A stretch of 64,000 bases of DNA from assembly GCA_020205615.1 (NCBI GenBank), contig CM035166.1, forward strand, positions 88,403,043 to 88,467,042. The letters run 5' to 3'. The DNA comes from Panax quinquefolius (taxonomy: Eukaryota > Streptophyta > Magnoliopsida > Apiales > Araliaceae). The notes beneath the pieces were generated by a model, which saw only the letters and a program-made list of their open reading frames with translations, did no database searches and was not told the DNA's origin. Below, one piece after another: positions 45,053 through 55,611 of this stretch (position 1 is its first letter; each line of letters starts with the position of its first letter). The translations under genes and the position numbers were made by a program.

Positions 45053-47301
45053 ACTACAACCCGTTGCCTGTCTCATCATCATCGATTCGACAGTCATCAC
45101 CCTGTACTGGAGGAGGCTGCTCGTCATCAACTCGACGGTCATCACCCTGTACTAGAGGAGGTTGCTCATCATCAGCTCGGCGGTCATCACCAGTGCCTCC
45201 ACCTCCACCTCCACGAGTCTTGTCAACAAGACCCTACAAAATTATAATATTAATAACAAAGTCGAAATGCAAACATATTTAAATTATTTTAGTTTGTGTT
45301 TTTTAAGTTAGGTAGACGGGACTCGAACTCTATCTCTGTATATCGGAATCGATTCCCGTCAGTTGTAACGCGTGTCTATTGCCTATGCAGTGTTATGCAT
45401 GTGTTTGCGTGTCGTTTGGACAACCGAGGCGAGTTTTGTCCTCTTTTTCGACTATTTTTCTAATTTTTCGTAAATTAGACGGACGGGACTCAAACTCGGG
45501 CTCCGTTTATCGAAATTGAGTCCCGTTAGTTGTAACGCGTGTCTATTGCTTAAATGGTGCTATTGTCTGTGTTTGCGTATCATTTGGACGACTGAGTCGG
45601 GTTTTGGTCTCTTTTTCGACTATTTTTCTAAGTTTTCGTAAGTTAGGCGGACATGACTCGAACTCGGGCTCCGTATATCGGAATTGAGGCCCGTCAGTTA
45701 TAATGCATGTCTATTGTCTATGCGATGCTATTGTCTATGTTTGCATGTCATTTGGACGACTGAGGTAGGTTTTGGTCTCTTTTTTGACTATTTTTCTAAG
45801 TTTTCGTAAGTTAGGCGGACGGGACTCGAACTTGGGCTCCGTATATCAGAATCGAGTCCTATCAGTTGTAACGCGTGTCTATTGCCTATGCGTTGCTATT
45901 GTCTATGTTTGCGTGTCGTTTGGATGACCGAGGCGGGTTTTGGTCTCTTTTTTGACTATTTTTCTAAGTTTTTGTAAGTTAGGCGGACGGGACTCGAACT
46001 CTGGCTCCGTATATCAAAATCAAGTCCCGTCAGTTGTAACGCGTGTTTATTGCCTATGTGGTGCTATTGTCTATGTTTGCGTGTTGTTTAGACGATCGAC
46101 GGGGGTTTTGGTCTCTTTTTCGACTATTTTTTTAAGTTTTCGTAAGTTAGGCGGACGTGACTTGAACTCGGGCTCCATATATCAGAATCGAGTCCCGTCA
46201 GTTGTAACACGTGTTTATTGCCTATGCGGTGCTATTTTCTATGTTTGTGTGTCGTTTGGACGATTGAGGTGGGTTTTGGTCTCTTTTTTTAAGTTTGCGT
46301 AAGTTAGGCGAATGGGACTAACTCGGGCTTCGTATATCAGAATCGAGTCTCATCAGTTGCAACGCGTGTCTATTGCCTATGCGGTGCTATTGTCTGTGTT
46401 TGCGTATTGTTTGGACAACCGAGGCGGGGTTTGGTCACTTTTTTGACTATTTCTCTAATTTTTCGTATGTTAGGAGGACGGGGCTCGATTTCGGGCTCCG
46501 TATATTGGAATCGAGTCCCGTCAGTTGTAACGTGTGTCTATTTCCTATGCGGTGCTATTGTTTGTGTTTGCGTATTATTTAGAAGACCGAGGCGGGTTTT
46601 GGTCTCTTTTTCGACTATTTTTTTAAGTTTTCGTAAGTTAGGCAGACAGGACTCGAACTCGGGCTTCGTATATCAGAATCGAGTCTCGTCAGTTGTAGCG
46701 CATGTTTATTGCCTATACGGTGCTATTGTCTGTGTTTGCGTGTCGTTTGGATGACCGAGGCGGGTTTTGTTCTCTTTTTCGACTATTTTTCTAAGTTTTC
46801 ATAAGTTAGGCGGACGAGACTCGAACTCGGGCTTCGTATATCGGAATCGAGTCTCGTCAGTTGTAATGCATGTCTATTGCCTATGTGGTGCTATTGTCTG
46901 TGTTTGTGTGTTAACTATTTATTTGACAGTTTATATAAGCAATATAATTACAAATAAGGAAATACATCAATAATAAGTTTTACCTATCGAATATGTGGAG
47001 GAAAGATGTTGGCCAAGACAACTGCACATACACGGATGGCATCCTCCAGGACTACACCCATAAGGTCGTCAACAGCAGCTGTAGGATCTATGGATCCGTG
47101 GACAACCTCCTGAGCAAGCTGGTAGATCCGCTCACGTGATGGTGCACCTGAATGCACGACACTGCTCGCCATGCACCCCTCTATGATCCGCCTGAATAAG
47201 TCGTCAGATAATGAAGGGTCGGCACCTGATCCACTCACACAAATACCTTTGGTCGGTGGGAGACGTCGAGATCTCGCAGTAGGGACTATAGTGGGTGGTC
47301 T
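45053..47301 (-). pseudogene. Two-exon gene remnant inside CACTA F, function unknown
   Basis: Upstream exon about 47301-46984 (minus). An acceptor-like GCTCAG precedes PPTIVPTARSRRLPP, then SGADPSLSDDLFRRIIEGCM and AVDDLMGVVLEDAIRVCAVV, ending at a donor-like ATAG|GTAAAA with an in-frame TAG just before it. Downstream exon 45235-45053: acceptor TTTTGTAG, then GLVDKTRGGGGGGTGDDRRAD followed by two further copies of a DDEQPP-V-QGDDRR repeat, and a TAG stop. The intervening 1.75 kb would be an intron filled with tandem repeats. Position and Gly-rich tail suggest the non-transposase gene or the C-terminal part of a CACTA gene; I do not recognise a named domain. Confidence 0.5.
45301..46915. repeat. 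Ten 168-bp tandem repeats
   Basis: The landmark GACGGG (or a variant) in each unit lies at 45315, 45482, 45650, 45818, 45986, 46154, 46310, 46478, 46645 and 46813. Spacing is 167-168 bp except one unit of 156. Units read GTAAGTTAGGCGGACGGGAC ... TTGCGTGTCGTTTGGACGAC ... TTTTTCGACTATTTTTCTAA. 168 is a multiple of three, so long open frames (45940-46973) arise, but the protein they imply is a 56-residue repeat without family resemblance. Confidence 0.92.
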
Positions 47302-47441
47302 GAGCTTAATAAAAACTCAAGTTTAATAAAAACTCCTAATTTATACATTTTACAGATGGACAATTAAGTCTCCTAATTGAACTCAGTATCTATGGTAGAA
47401 TCCTAATGCACAAGACACTGAATTGTAACATTATTTATGCT

Positions 47442-47446
47442 TGTAC

Positions 47447-47503
<57 letters not shown>
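47442..47503. repeat. (CA)n(TA)n microsatellite
   Basis: About 13 CA units followed by about 13 TA units, abutting the MITE. Confidence 0.95.
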
Positions 47504-47846
47504 GGGTCAGGATCAGGTAAGGACTCTCTTACTTTGTTAAAATGCGGACTTTTTTTTTTGGTTTTTTATTTAAGAATAACTAAAAAAAAGTTTAATATTT
47601 TATGGAACTGAAATTTTTTCATAATATAGTGTTTTGGATGTGATTTGGATATGTATAACAAAACAGGTCTGTACAGTCTATGCAGACTGTACCACCATTT
47701 TTTGGTATAGGTATTCAAATCACGCCCAAAACATTATATTATGGAAAAATATCAGTTCCATAAAATATTAAATATTTTTTTTAGTTGTTTTAAGAAAAAA
47801 AAAGGATCCACATTTTAACAAAGTAAGGGAGCCCTCACCTGATTGG

Positions 47847-47848
<2 letters not shown>
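47504..47848. mobile_element. Foldback MITE within CACTA F
   Basis: About 345 bp that fold almost end to end. The left end GGGTCAGGATCAGGTAAGGA...TTACTTTGTTAAAATG and the right end (reversed) AACCAATCAGGTGAGGGCTC...TTACTTTGTTAAAATG pair, and the arms continue through the poly-T/poly-A stretches to a centre GTACAGTCTATGCAGACTGT (47671-47692). TA runs on both sides fit insertion into TA-rich DNA. No coding capacity; superfamily not determined. Confidence 0.75.
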
Positions 47849-47888
<40 letters not shown>

Positions 47889-48411
47889 CCAACAATAAAC
47901 CTTTGCATTGATCTGAAAGTTGATTTGATTTGAAGTTTCCATGCCAGTGAAGAGCTACAGTGGCTACCTTGTTACCATTAAACACCTCCCAAAAAGAAAA
48001 AATAGCACTAAAAATCCAAGGCAGGCAAGTCCAAGCTTGCAGTGAATTTGTAGGTTTAACCAAAGAAAAGAAAAGGAAGAAAAGAAGGGGGTGGATAAAG
48101 GTGACTGTCAAAATAGATTTGACAACAATAACAAAAATTAACATGTACTTTTAAGCATAATCAAGAGCTAATAATAGTGACAAAGGTACACCACATAAGT
48201 AAACATCAGTAGTGTACAATCTTTTCCACCATACCAACAATAGCTAAATATAGAATTAGAACGCTATAACCCTCATTCATATCCATGCCTATTTACATTA
48301 TTGTCAATTTGAAAATAAAAGCATATATACTAAGATTATTAACATACCAACTCCATAATTTTGGTCTATATTAACCAGTCAAAAACAGAAACTAAAGATG
48401 AAATGTTTCAC

Positions 48412-48414
<3 letters not shown>

Positions 48415-48453
<39 letters not shown>

Positions 48454-48570
48454 ATGTTTCAACTTTTAATGCGAGCATGGTAAGGAAAGATGTTTCAAAT
48501 TTTAATGCGAGCATAGTATATATTCTAGAAAAGATGTTTCAACTTTTAATGCGAGCATAGTAAGGAAATC
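48415..48570. repeat. (AT)n tract and triplicated 45-50-bp unit
   Basis: An AT microsatellite (48420-48450), then three copies of AAGATGTTTCAACTTTTAATGCGAGCAT-like units at 48451, 48487 and 48531. Another AT tract lies at 48914-48944. The rest of 47850-49250 shows no gene. Confidence 0.85.
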
Positions 48571-48909
48571 AATTAATAAAGCAAGCAAGCAAGCAATCAA
48601 ATGAGCAGAATTATATCACGTACTCACTCTATCCCAATTTAATTGTCAAATGGTCACTGCCTACTTGTCTGCTTCGGTGTTCTAATCGACAACAACAATT
48701 TCAACCAATTATAGAAGCTCGCTCAAGTTGTTTGCTTGTGTTTAATTTTACAGAGAAACAGTTTTATGGTATATATGCAAACAAAACAGATGCAAACATA
48801 AAGGGCTTCGTGACAAATCGAATATTTGAATTCCTTGTGTTTGAATTAAATGAAATGCACATTTGAATAAACATATGAAGGAAAGTGAAATAATCCAAAA
48901 AAGGAACTG

Positions 48910-48948
<39 letters not shown>

Positions 48949-49478
48949 GTGTTAAATGGAATTTAAAATTTTACCAAAATGAAGTATAGAACAACTGTAG
49001 AATCAACTGAGGGCGAAATGGGGGCGAAATGATGAACTGGGCGGTGCATAAGTGGCCATGAACTGGTAGTAGTCGGCGAACTGGGCGGCGAACCGACGAT
49101 TAATTTAAGCAAAAATGTTGAACGAGATTCAATTGGACAAATCAATTGAGCTAGTTGAGAATCAATTGAGATATGCTAGCTTAGAATCAATTGGGGGAAA
49201 TAGCCAAAATGCGAGGGAAGGAGAAAATTTAGAGAGGGAATAAAAAAATATACTCGGTGTCGTTGAACCAGGGTTTAAAATATAAGACTCATGCTCGACG
49301 ACATTCCCGTTGCCAATGGCCCTGTCGATATTTAGTCATTACCGATGGCGTGACTGTCGATCATAACATTAGTGTCATCGCCAATGAGTTTTCCTTCCAC
49401 CAGGAAAGTCTGGCGCCAAATACGGGGATGTTGCTGTCGGGAATGAGCCCGTCGCCAATGCCCCATTTTTTTGTAGTG

Positions 49479-50633
49479 AATATATAAGTAGGTACTTAAC
49501 TTGTCAAAAGGTTATGGCCGAACATCAACGACCAAACGGCTTGTTACATTCATTGGAAATTCTGGAATGGAAGTGGGAACACATCTCGATGGACTTTGTG
49601 GTAGGACTTGACTTCCAACTACACAGAAAGGGTACGACGCTATTTGGGTAATAGTGGACCGGTTGACGAAGTCGGCTCAATTTTTGCCTATAAGAGTCAC
49701 GTTTAACTTAGATCAGTTAGCTAAATTCTATGCTAAGGAAATTATTTCAAAGCATGGGGTACCAGTTTCGATAGTGTCAGATCTTGATCAATGATTAACA
49801 TCAAATTTCTTGGGAAGTCTTCAGGAACAGATGGGAACACAGTTTAAGTTAAGTACAACTTATCATCCAAAAACAGATGGACAGAGCAAAAGAACAATCC
49901 AGACGTTAGAAGATATGTTACGATCTTGCGTCATGGATTTCAAAGGTAGTTGGGATGATCATCTACCACTAGTAGAGTTTGCATATAACAACAATTATCA
50001 TGTAAGCATAGGCATGCCGCCTTACGAAGCTTTATATGGACGGAAGTGCAGAACACCATTGTGTTGGGATGAAGTAGGAGAACGCCGAATGCTAGGACCT
50101 GAATTGGTACAACAAACAGCAGATATAGTTAAGTTGATACAAATGCAACAGTTGTAGCTCAAGACAGACAGAAAAAGTATGTAGATCCTCATCGAATGAG
50201 AAGAGAGCTTGAAGTTAGCTCGTATGTATTTCTAAAGGTATCTCCCTGGAAAGGAAAGATACGCTTTGGGAATAAGGTAAAGTTAAGTCCAAGATTTATA
50301 GGACCTTTTGAGATATTAAAAAGGGTAGGAGAGGTAGCTTACATGGTAGCATTACTTCCAGACTTAGAACACATATACAATATGTTTCATGTATCTGTGA
50401 TACGTCCTTATAAGCTAGATTATAAGCACGTATTTTAGTATGAGCCTATTCATATTCAGAAAGACTTGATGTATAACGAGATTCCTATGCTAATTATTGA
50501 TAGGAAGGAGCAAGTTCTACGGAATAAATTTATACCTTCGGTGAAGGTAGTATGGAGGAACCACGATGCCGACGAAAAAACATGGGAACTTGAAGAAAAG
50601 ATAAAGAAGGATTACCCTTACTTGTTTGACTAA
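49479..50633 (+). pseudogene. pol of element E, second part (IN core, GPY, chromodomain)
   Basis: Continues the integrase zinc domain ([18 protein letters not shown]) exactly where F interrupted it. DDE core: [18 protein letters not shown] start, an indel near 49608, a stop at 49793, then a well-kept block at 49810-50155 ([43 protein letters not shown]). GPY module 50196-50438 (KLSPRFIGPFEILKRVG) with a stop at 50436. Chromodomain about 50470-50630 (VKVVWRNHDADEKTWELEEK) ends at TAA 50631. The chromodomain is thought to steer integration to marked heterochromatin. Confidence 0.88.
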
Positions 50634-50664
50634 CTTGTGACGAGATTCTGGGGATAGAATCCTT

Positions 50665-50678
50665 ATAAGGAGGGAGAA
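50665..50678 (+). promoter_or_regulatory. Polypurine tract of element E
   Basis: ATAAGGAGGGAGAA directly before the 3' LTR start. Confidence 0.85.
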
Positions 50679-53615
50679 TGTAACAACTGAGAAAATCAGA
50701 TATTATGTAAAATAATTTTATTTGAATTAATAATGAATAAAATTATAATATATGTTATTTATAACGAGTAAGCGTGATGAAGGTTGTTCTATAACCTAAA
50801 GGAGGAATAATATCGTAGTATTCTGGCTAAGTGCTAGAATTAATGTGTTTGAATTTCCAAGACGAAAATAAAAGCTTTCCGAGAAATTCTCCAAAAAACA
50901 CTATTCATCCATTTCTGCTCGGGAATTATTTTTGAACTTCTGGAAAATACGTAACGATAGAATGATAAGGAAGGATGAATTATCTAATAATAATTTAATT
51001 GTGACAAACGCAGTTTTTTGCTCGCATACTAAGTTCGAGAAAGTTAAGAAAAGTGAATATTTGAATGAATGTTGATCGTATACCAAGAAAGATATTATAC
51101 AAGGTAATGAATACGAGTATAACACAGGGTATTGTACAAGTATATAAGAAAGATAATATAAATCATATGAGGAATGTTATACGAACTAGTATACGAGAAG
51201 AATACGAGGATTATACGTTAAAAAGCTTAAACCATTTTAATGGACTAGTAGGATTTGGTTATGAATTTGGCAAGCCCAAATGAAATTATGTTAAGGTCCA
51301 AAGGAAGTAATACAATCCTAATGTTAGGCCTAAAGTTAATTAAACCTAAGCCCCAACCTAGAACTCAACCCGTGGATAGAACCGATGGGTCACCGGGTAA
51401 GAAAAACCCATGGGGCAACCCATGTGGGGCCCCCATGGTGAGTCATGGATGGCCACTTAGTGGCCAAGCAAAGGAGGTGACTTTGTTAGCAAGTATGGAA
51501 TAGTAAGGAGGCGAATAGTAAGGAGGTGGGTGGCCTTTTTACTCCTTTGCCCTCACTTTGTAAAGCTAATAAATAGAGAGCTATGTTGGTCATTTGTTAA
51601 TTGTTCAAATTCACCAACATCTTAGAGCATTAATATTGAGAGAGAAGTTAGAGTTATTCAACTAATCAAGGAAGAAGAAGCAAGTTAAAACATCAAAGGT
51701 AATGAATCTTTAACCATTAATCTTCTTCTCTTCATTTGTAGTTATGATAGAAAAGTAGATATTGGTGGAGCATGTATCATAGCGAGTAACAAGGATGGCT
51801 ATTAGAGGACTTAAACATTAATAATCATGTTACAAGTAAAATCATAATCATAGAAATATAAACTAATGAAGAACACATGAAAATTTATCTTGTTATTGAT
51901 GGACAAGTTTAAAACCATCATATGTAGGATTAAATGATATATGTTTGTTAGTATGATGGATGTATGGATAATGGAATGGATCCATTTGGAATGGAATAAA
52001 AATCTCGAGTAACGAAGTTATGGCAAAATTTACGAGATTAGACGATAATCGTCGAAATCGTGAAATTCTCGGAATAAAAGTCTAAAGTTTTCGTTTAACT
52101 CGAAAACCTTAGTTTTCGATGGCGTATCATAGAATTTTGTATTTAAGAATTGTGGACTCAAGAATGGTCAAATTCCGACTTAAAACGAAGAAACGAGTTA
52201 TGAACGTTCACGAATGTTTAACGAACGCATAATAAGAAATTTAAACGGTGAATTTAATGTTAACAGATTTGGAAAGGTAAGTTGTCCTAATGAAATCGTA
52301 GTATACAAGATATGTGAGATAACGGCTTTTGAATTAGCCAATTCCGACTTATAACGATTAAGTTACGAGCCCGGAAAGGATTTGAATTGAAAAACTTAAA
52401 AAAAAAATTCAAAGGCTCAGGGCCGGCGCCGCAGCGCCACCCAATCCTATGAACATGGCGCTACAGCGCCATGTCCGGATCCCAGACACTGATGAGTCAC
52501 GCTACAGCATGACATATGAGAAGGAGAAACTGGCGTCGCAATGCCGAAAAAGGGGACAAGATACTAGAGAGATGTGCCGCAACGCAGGTTATACCAAAGG
52601 ACATGGCGCCGCAGCGCCGGTCCTAGACAAAAGGCCAAGATGAATGAAAATGAATATAAAGAAAGGGAAGTTGATTGAAGGTGAATTATGACCTTAATTA
52701 AACATACATTAACATCATATAGGATGATTAATACCTTAAGATTAACAATTAAAAGTTAACGAAAGGTTACGAAAATGTAAACACAATGTAAAACGAACAC
52801 CGTACGCACGTTGAATGAATGTTTGAGTTTACTTGAAATGTAATTGCTTAAGCATTGAATAAATAAGATTACTTATAAGAATAACATGTTATAAAGCCGT
52901 AATGAACGTTAACTGACCTAATGAATGTTAGTAAGTTAAACAAATGGATAGTTAGACCGAGAAGAAGGAGAAGATAGGTTAATGAAAATACTTGATGATT
53001 GTTTATGATTTAATGTGGTATGCTATGTAATGATGTGTTGTAGAATCTATAAAGACTCAAAAGAGAAGTGAATTAACTGTAGAAGACACTAAAGGCAAGT
53101 GTTCTAAACCCTTGTGTATGTTTATTGTGGACAAGCTTTATGATTCATGTATCTTACACATGAACTGATGTACAAAGAAGTCAAAGCCAATTCCTTCGGC
53201 TAGACTTAATGTATTTTGTGGATTTCATGTTAATCTACCAAAATATTATTGATATTGCTATCGAATACCGACTTTTTTGGTATGGGTTTCAAAGAAAGAC
53301 TGAGTATGACTAAATAAATATTTTGTCATCAATCGACAGGCACGTGAGGTTGCCAAAACTTAAACATAGATATGTTTAATGAATTAGTGTTTTACTACAT
53401 AGAGTACTATAGGCTGATCACCTAGACGTGCTCGTAAGAAATGTTGGACTTACGGACTTGGTGTCGGGTTGTCATTTTTAAAGAAAGAATGAAATGCTCA
53501 AGGTCTTGGACCAAAATCAAGGTTTAACAGAGGTTGTTCATTGTTAAACATTTTAAAGAAAAGAGAAGGGCTATTTTGAATTATCTATAGTACTTCATAA
53601 CTATTGATTCAGTTA
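50679..53615 (+). repeat. 3' LTR of element E, cut by CACTA G
   Basis: Begins TGTAACAACTGAG. Landmarks: TATA-like TAATAAATAG (51568-51577), splice-donor-like AAAG|GTAATG (51699), a GC-rich palindromic block (52421-52625), and an interruption at 53615 by CACTA element G. The remaining end, corresponding to 39601-39949, would lie beyond the window. ORFs at 50901-51503 and 52449-52643 are not supported as genes. Confidence 0.88.
52421..52625. repeat. GC-rich block of palindromic GGCGCYRCAGCGCC motifs
   Basis: In an otherwise AT-rich LTR, the motif occurs at 52425-52438, 52454-52473 (CATGGCGCTACAGCGCCATG, a 9-bp-arm hairpin), 52604-52619, and in weaker forms near 52498 and 52531-52580. No function known to me. 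Confidence 0.7.
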
Positions 53616-54149
53616 CACTACAAGAAAAAGCTTTATTTCTGACGGAATTAAGGTCGACGGAATGTATTCAGTTGACTTTAATCCAAAATTGATTGAATAT
53701 TCGGTCGACATTAAGTCAATCGGTTTTACTTTATCCTCGACGCACATCAGTCGGAGTTAAGCCCTCCTCCTTGGCGCGAAGGTTTCCCGCCAGAGCGAAT
53801 ATAAAGTCGACGGAATATGGGTTATCCTCGACGAAACCTTTAGTCAAAATTATGTTAAATTCGACCGATTAAACCCGAGCGGAATTCGCACGAGAATAAG
53901 TTTTAAAACCTAATTAGCGAGTGTCTTCTTGACGCCTCCCTCATTTCATTTCTCTCTCTCTCTCACTCCTCTCCCTCCTCCTCTCTCTCAGCACTCCCCT
54001 GCTCCCAAGAACCACCCCTACCCCCCTTCGGCGACCACCCCTCCTCCCTCCGGCTCCAGCTTTCTCCTCCCCTCTGGCAGTCTTCTCCTCCCCTCCGGCA
54101 GTGGTTAGCAGTTTCTCAAGTGAGGTAATTTAGGGGTATTTTGTCATTT

Positions 54150-54191
<42 letters not shown>

Positions 54192-55611
54192 TGATGTTGA
54201 GGCTGATTATAATATTATTCAAATTGGGTTTGGAATGCTGCAATTTGGGTTTCATATATATGTTGCAATTTTAGTTTGATATTTACTGCAATTTGGGTTT
54301 GATATTTATACTGCAATATCTGGTTTGATGATAATTATACTACAATTTGGGTTTGATAAAATTTGGATTATGTTTAGGTATAGCTAGGTATATTTGTTAT
54401 TTTCGACGGAATTCTCGATCGAATTTTTGTCAGAATTAATCAATTACAAAATTTGGAGGCACTGTACACGTGTATATATTCCTTAATTTAATTTAATGTT
54501 ACTTACTTCATTTTAATTAATTTAAATAATTAATATAATTAGTTTCTAATATTAAAATATAGTAAGTAACATTTACTTATTTTAAAATAAAATAAAATAA
54601 AAAATATGATATAATATAATACAAATTCAATTTAATTAATTTAAGATAATAAATTTTAAATAAATTAAATATTATAATTTAATATAATATAAATAAATTT
54701 AAATTTAATTAAATTAAATTAAAATAAAATAAATAATTTTATTTAAAATAACATAAATAAAAATATGATTTAATTTAAGATAATACAAATTAAATTCAAT
54801 TCAATTCAATAAAAATGGACTTAATTTAATTAAAAATAATATAATACAAAATAAATACAATTAAACTGAGTAGCACTTACTTAGTTAAATAAAATTAAAA
54901 TAAATTTAACTTTAGTCTAAATTCAATAAAAAATGGACTTAATTTAATTAAAAATAATATAATACAAAATAAATACAATTAAACTGAGTAGCACTTACTT
55001 AGTTAAATAAAATCAAAATAAAATGTACTTTAGTCTAAATTCAATAAAAAATGAACTTAATTTAATTAAAAATAATATAATACAAAATAAGTACAATTAA
55101 ACTGAGTAGCACTTACTTAGTTAACTAAAATCAAAATAAAATTAAATGGAAGTGTCAACTTAGAAATCTGTTCAACATACATGCTTTGAAGGTGTCAACT
55201 TAGAAACCCGTTCGACGTTCACTCATTAGGAGTGAATGTCGAATAGTCCCCATGTTTGGGACTGTTACTGGATGTTATGTCTCTCACTTAGGTCGGTGCC
55301 AATGCACATGGTGCGTTTTTATAAATTTTGAGGAACTTTCAGCTGGTGTGTCTACATGTTCTCCGAGTGCATACTTAGACTAAGTTTTCTTGGTCTATTT
55401 CATGTACTTGGAGACCATGGGGAGGTGCTACTGAAAATTTCTGAAAATAGTAGAAACGTGTTTAAGATTGGCACTAGTGAGGAGACGCATCCAGGAACGG
55501 GATAGAAGCCTAACCCCTGTAGAGTGGAGATATAAACTAGGTAAACTAAATTCATGATTGGACCACATTCATGATTATTCTTGATCTAATTGAGTATTTT
55601 TTTCAATTAAA
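53616..55611 (+). other. 5' noncoding region of CACTA G
   Basis: Subterminal repeats (53616-53900), a CT-rich stretch (53935-54120) typical of a plant 5' leader, an AT microsatellite (54157-54186), an extremely AT-rich stretch (54480-55150) with three copies of a 118-bp unit (landmark ATGGACTTAATTTAATTAAA at 54814, 54933 and, varied, 55051), then 55150-55560 without repeats or genes. Confidence 0.75.

Larger units (their letters stand above)
44409..49478. mobile_element. CACTA (En/Spm) element F
   Basis: 5070 bp with terminal inverted repeats CACTACAAAAAAA at both ends (44409 and, reversed, 49478) and a 3-bp target duplication AAT (44406-44408 and 49479-49481), the hallmark of this superfamily. 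The subterminal 250 bp at each end are GC-rich with many GTCGG, CGACGG and GTCGCCAATG motifs in both orientations, the usual transposase-binding landscape. No TNP2-type transposase is present. Contents: a two-exon gene remnant on the minus strand, ten 168-bp repeats, simple repeats and a MITE. Nonautonomous. Confidence 0.93.
39601..53615 (+). mobile_element. Ty3/gypsy element E with extra ORF, hosting CACTA F and G
   Basis: End of 5' LTR (39601-39949), primer site, extra ORF (40127-40747), gag, protease, RT, RNase H, integrase (split by F at 44409-49478), chromodomain, polypurine tract, 3' LTR from 50679 (split by G at 53616). Same layout as C but clearly a different family: its LTR begins TGTAACAACTGAG and the proteins are diverged. 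Confidence 0.9.

Noticed and set aside
44986..45282. Ser/Arg-rich plus-strand ORF
   Set aside because: Antisense shadow of the Gly/Asp-rich exon on the minus strand, which has proper splice signals.
45940..46973. Repeat protein of 56-residue units
   Set aside because: 168-bp unit is a multiple of three; no conserved start, no family and frame breaks between units.
48963..49145. 60-codon minus ORF near the end of CACTA F
   Set aside because: Short, low complexity, no family; could be a first exon but nothing supports it.
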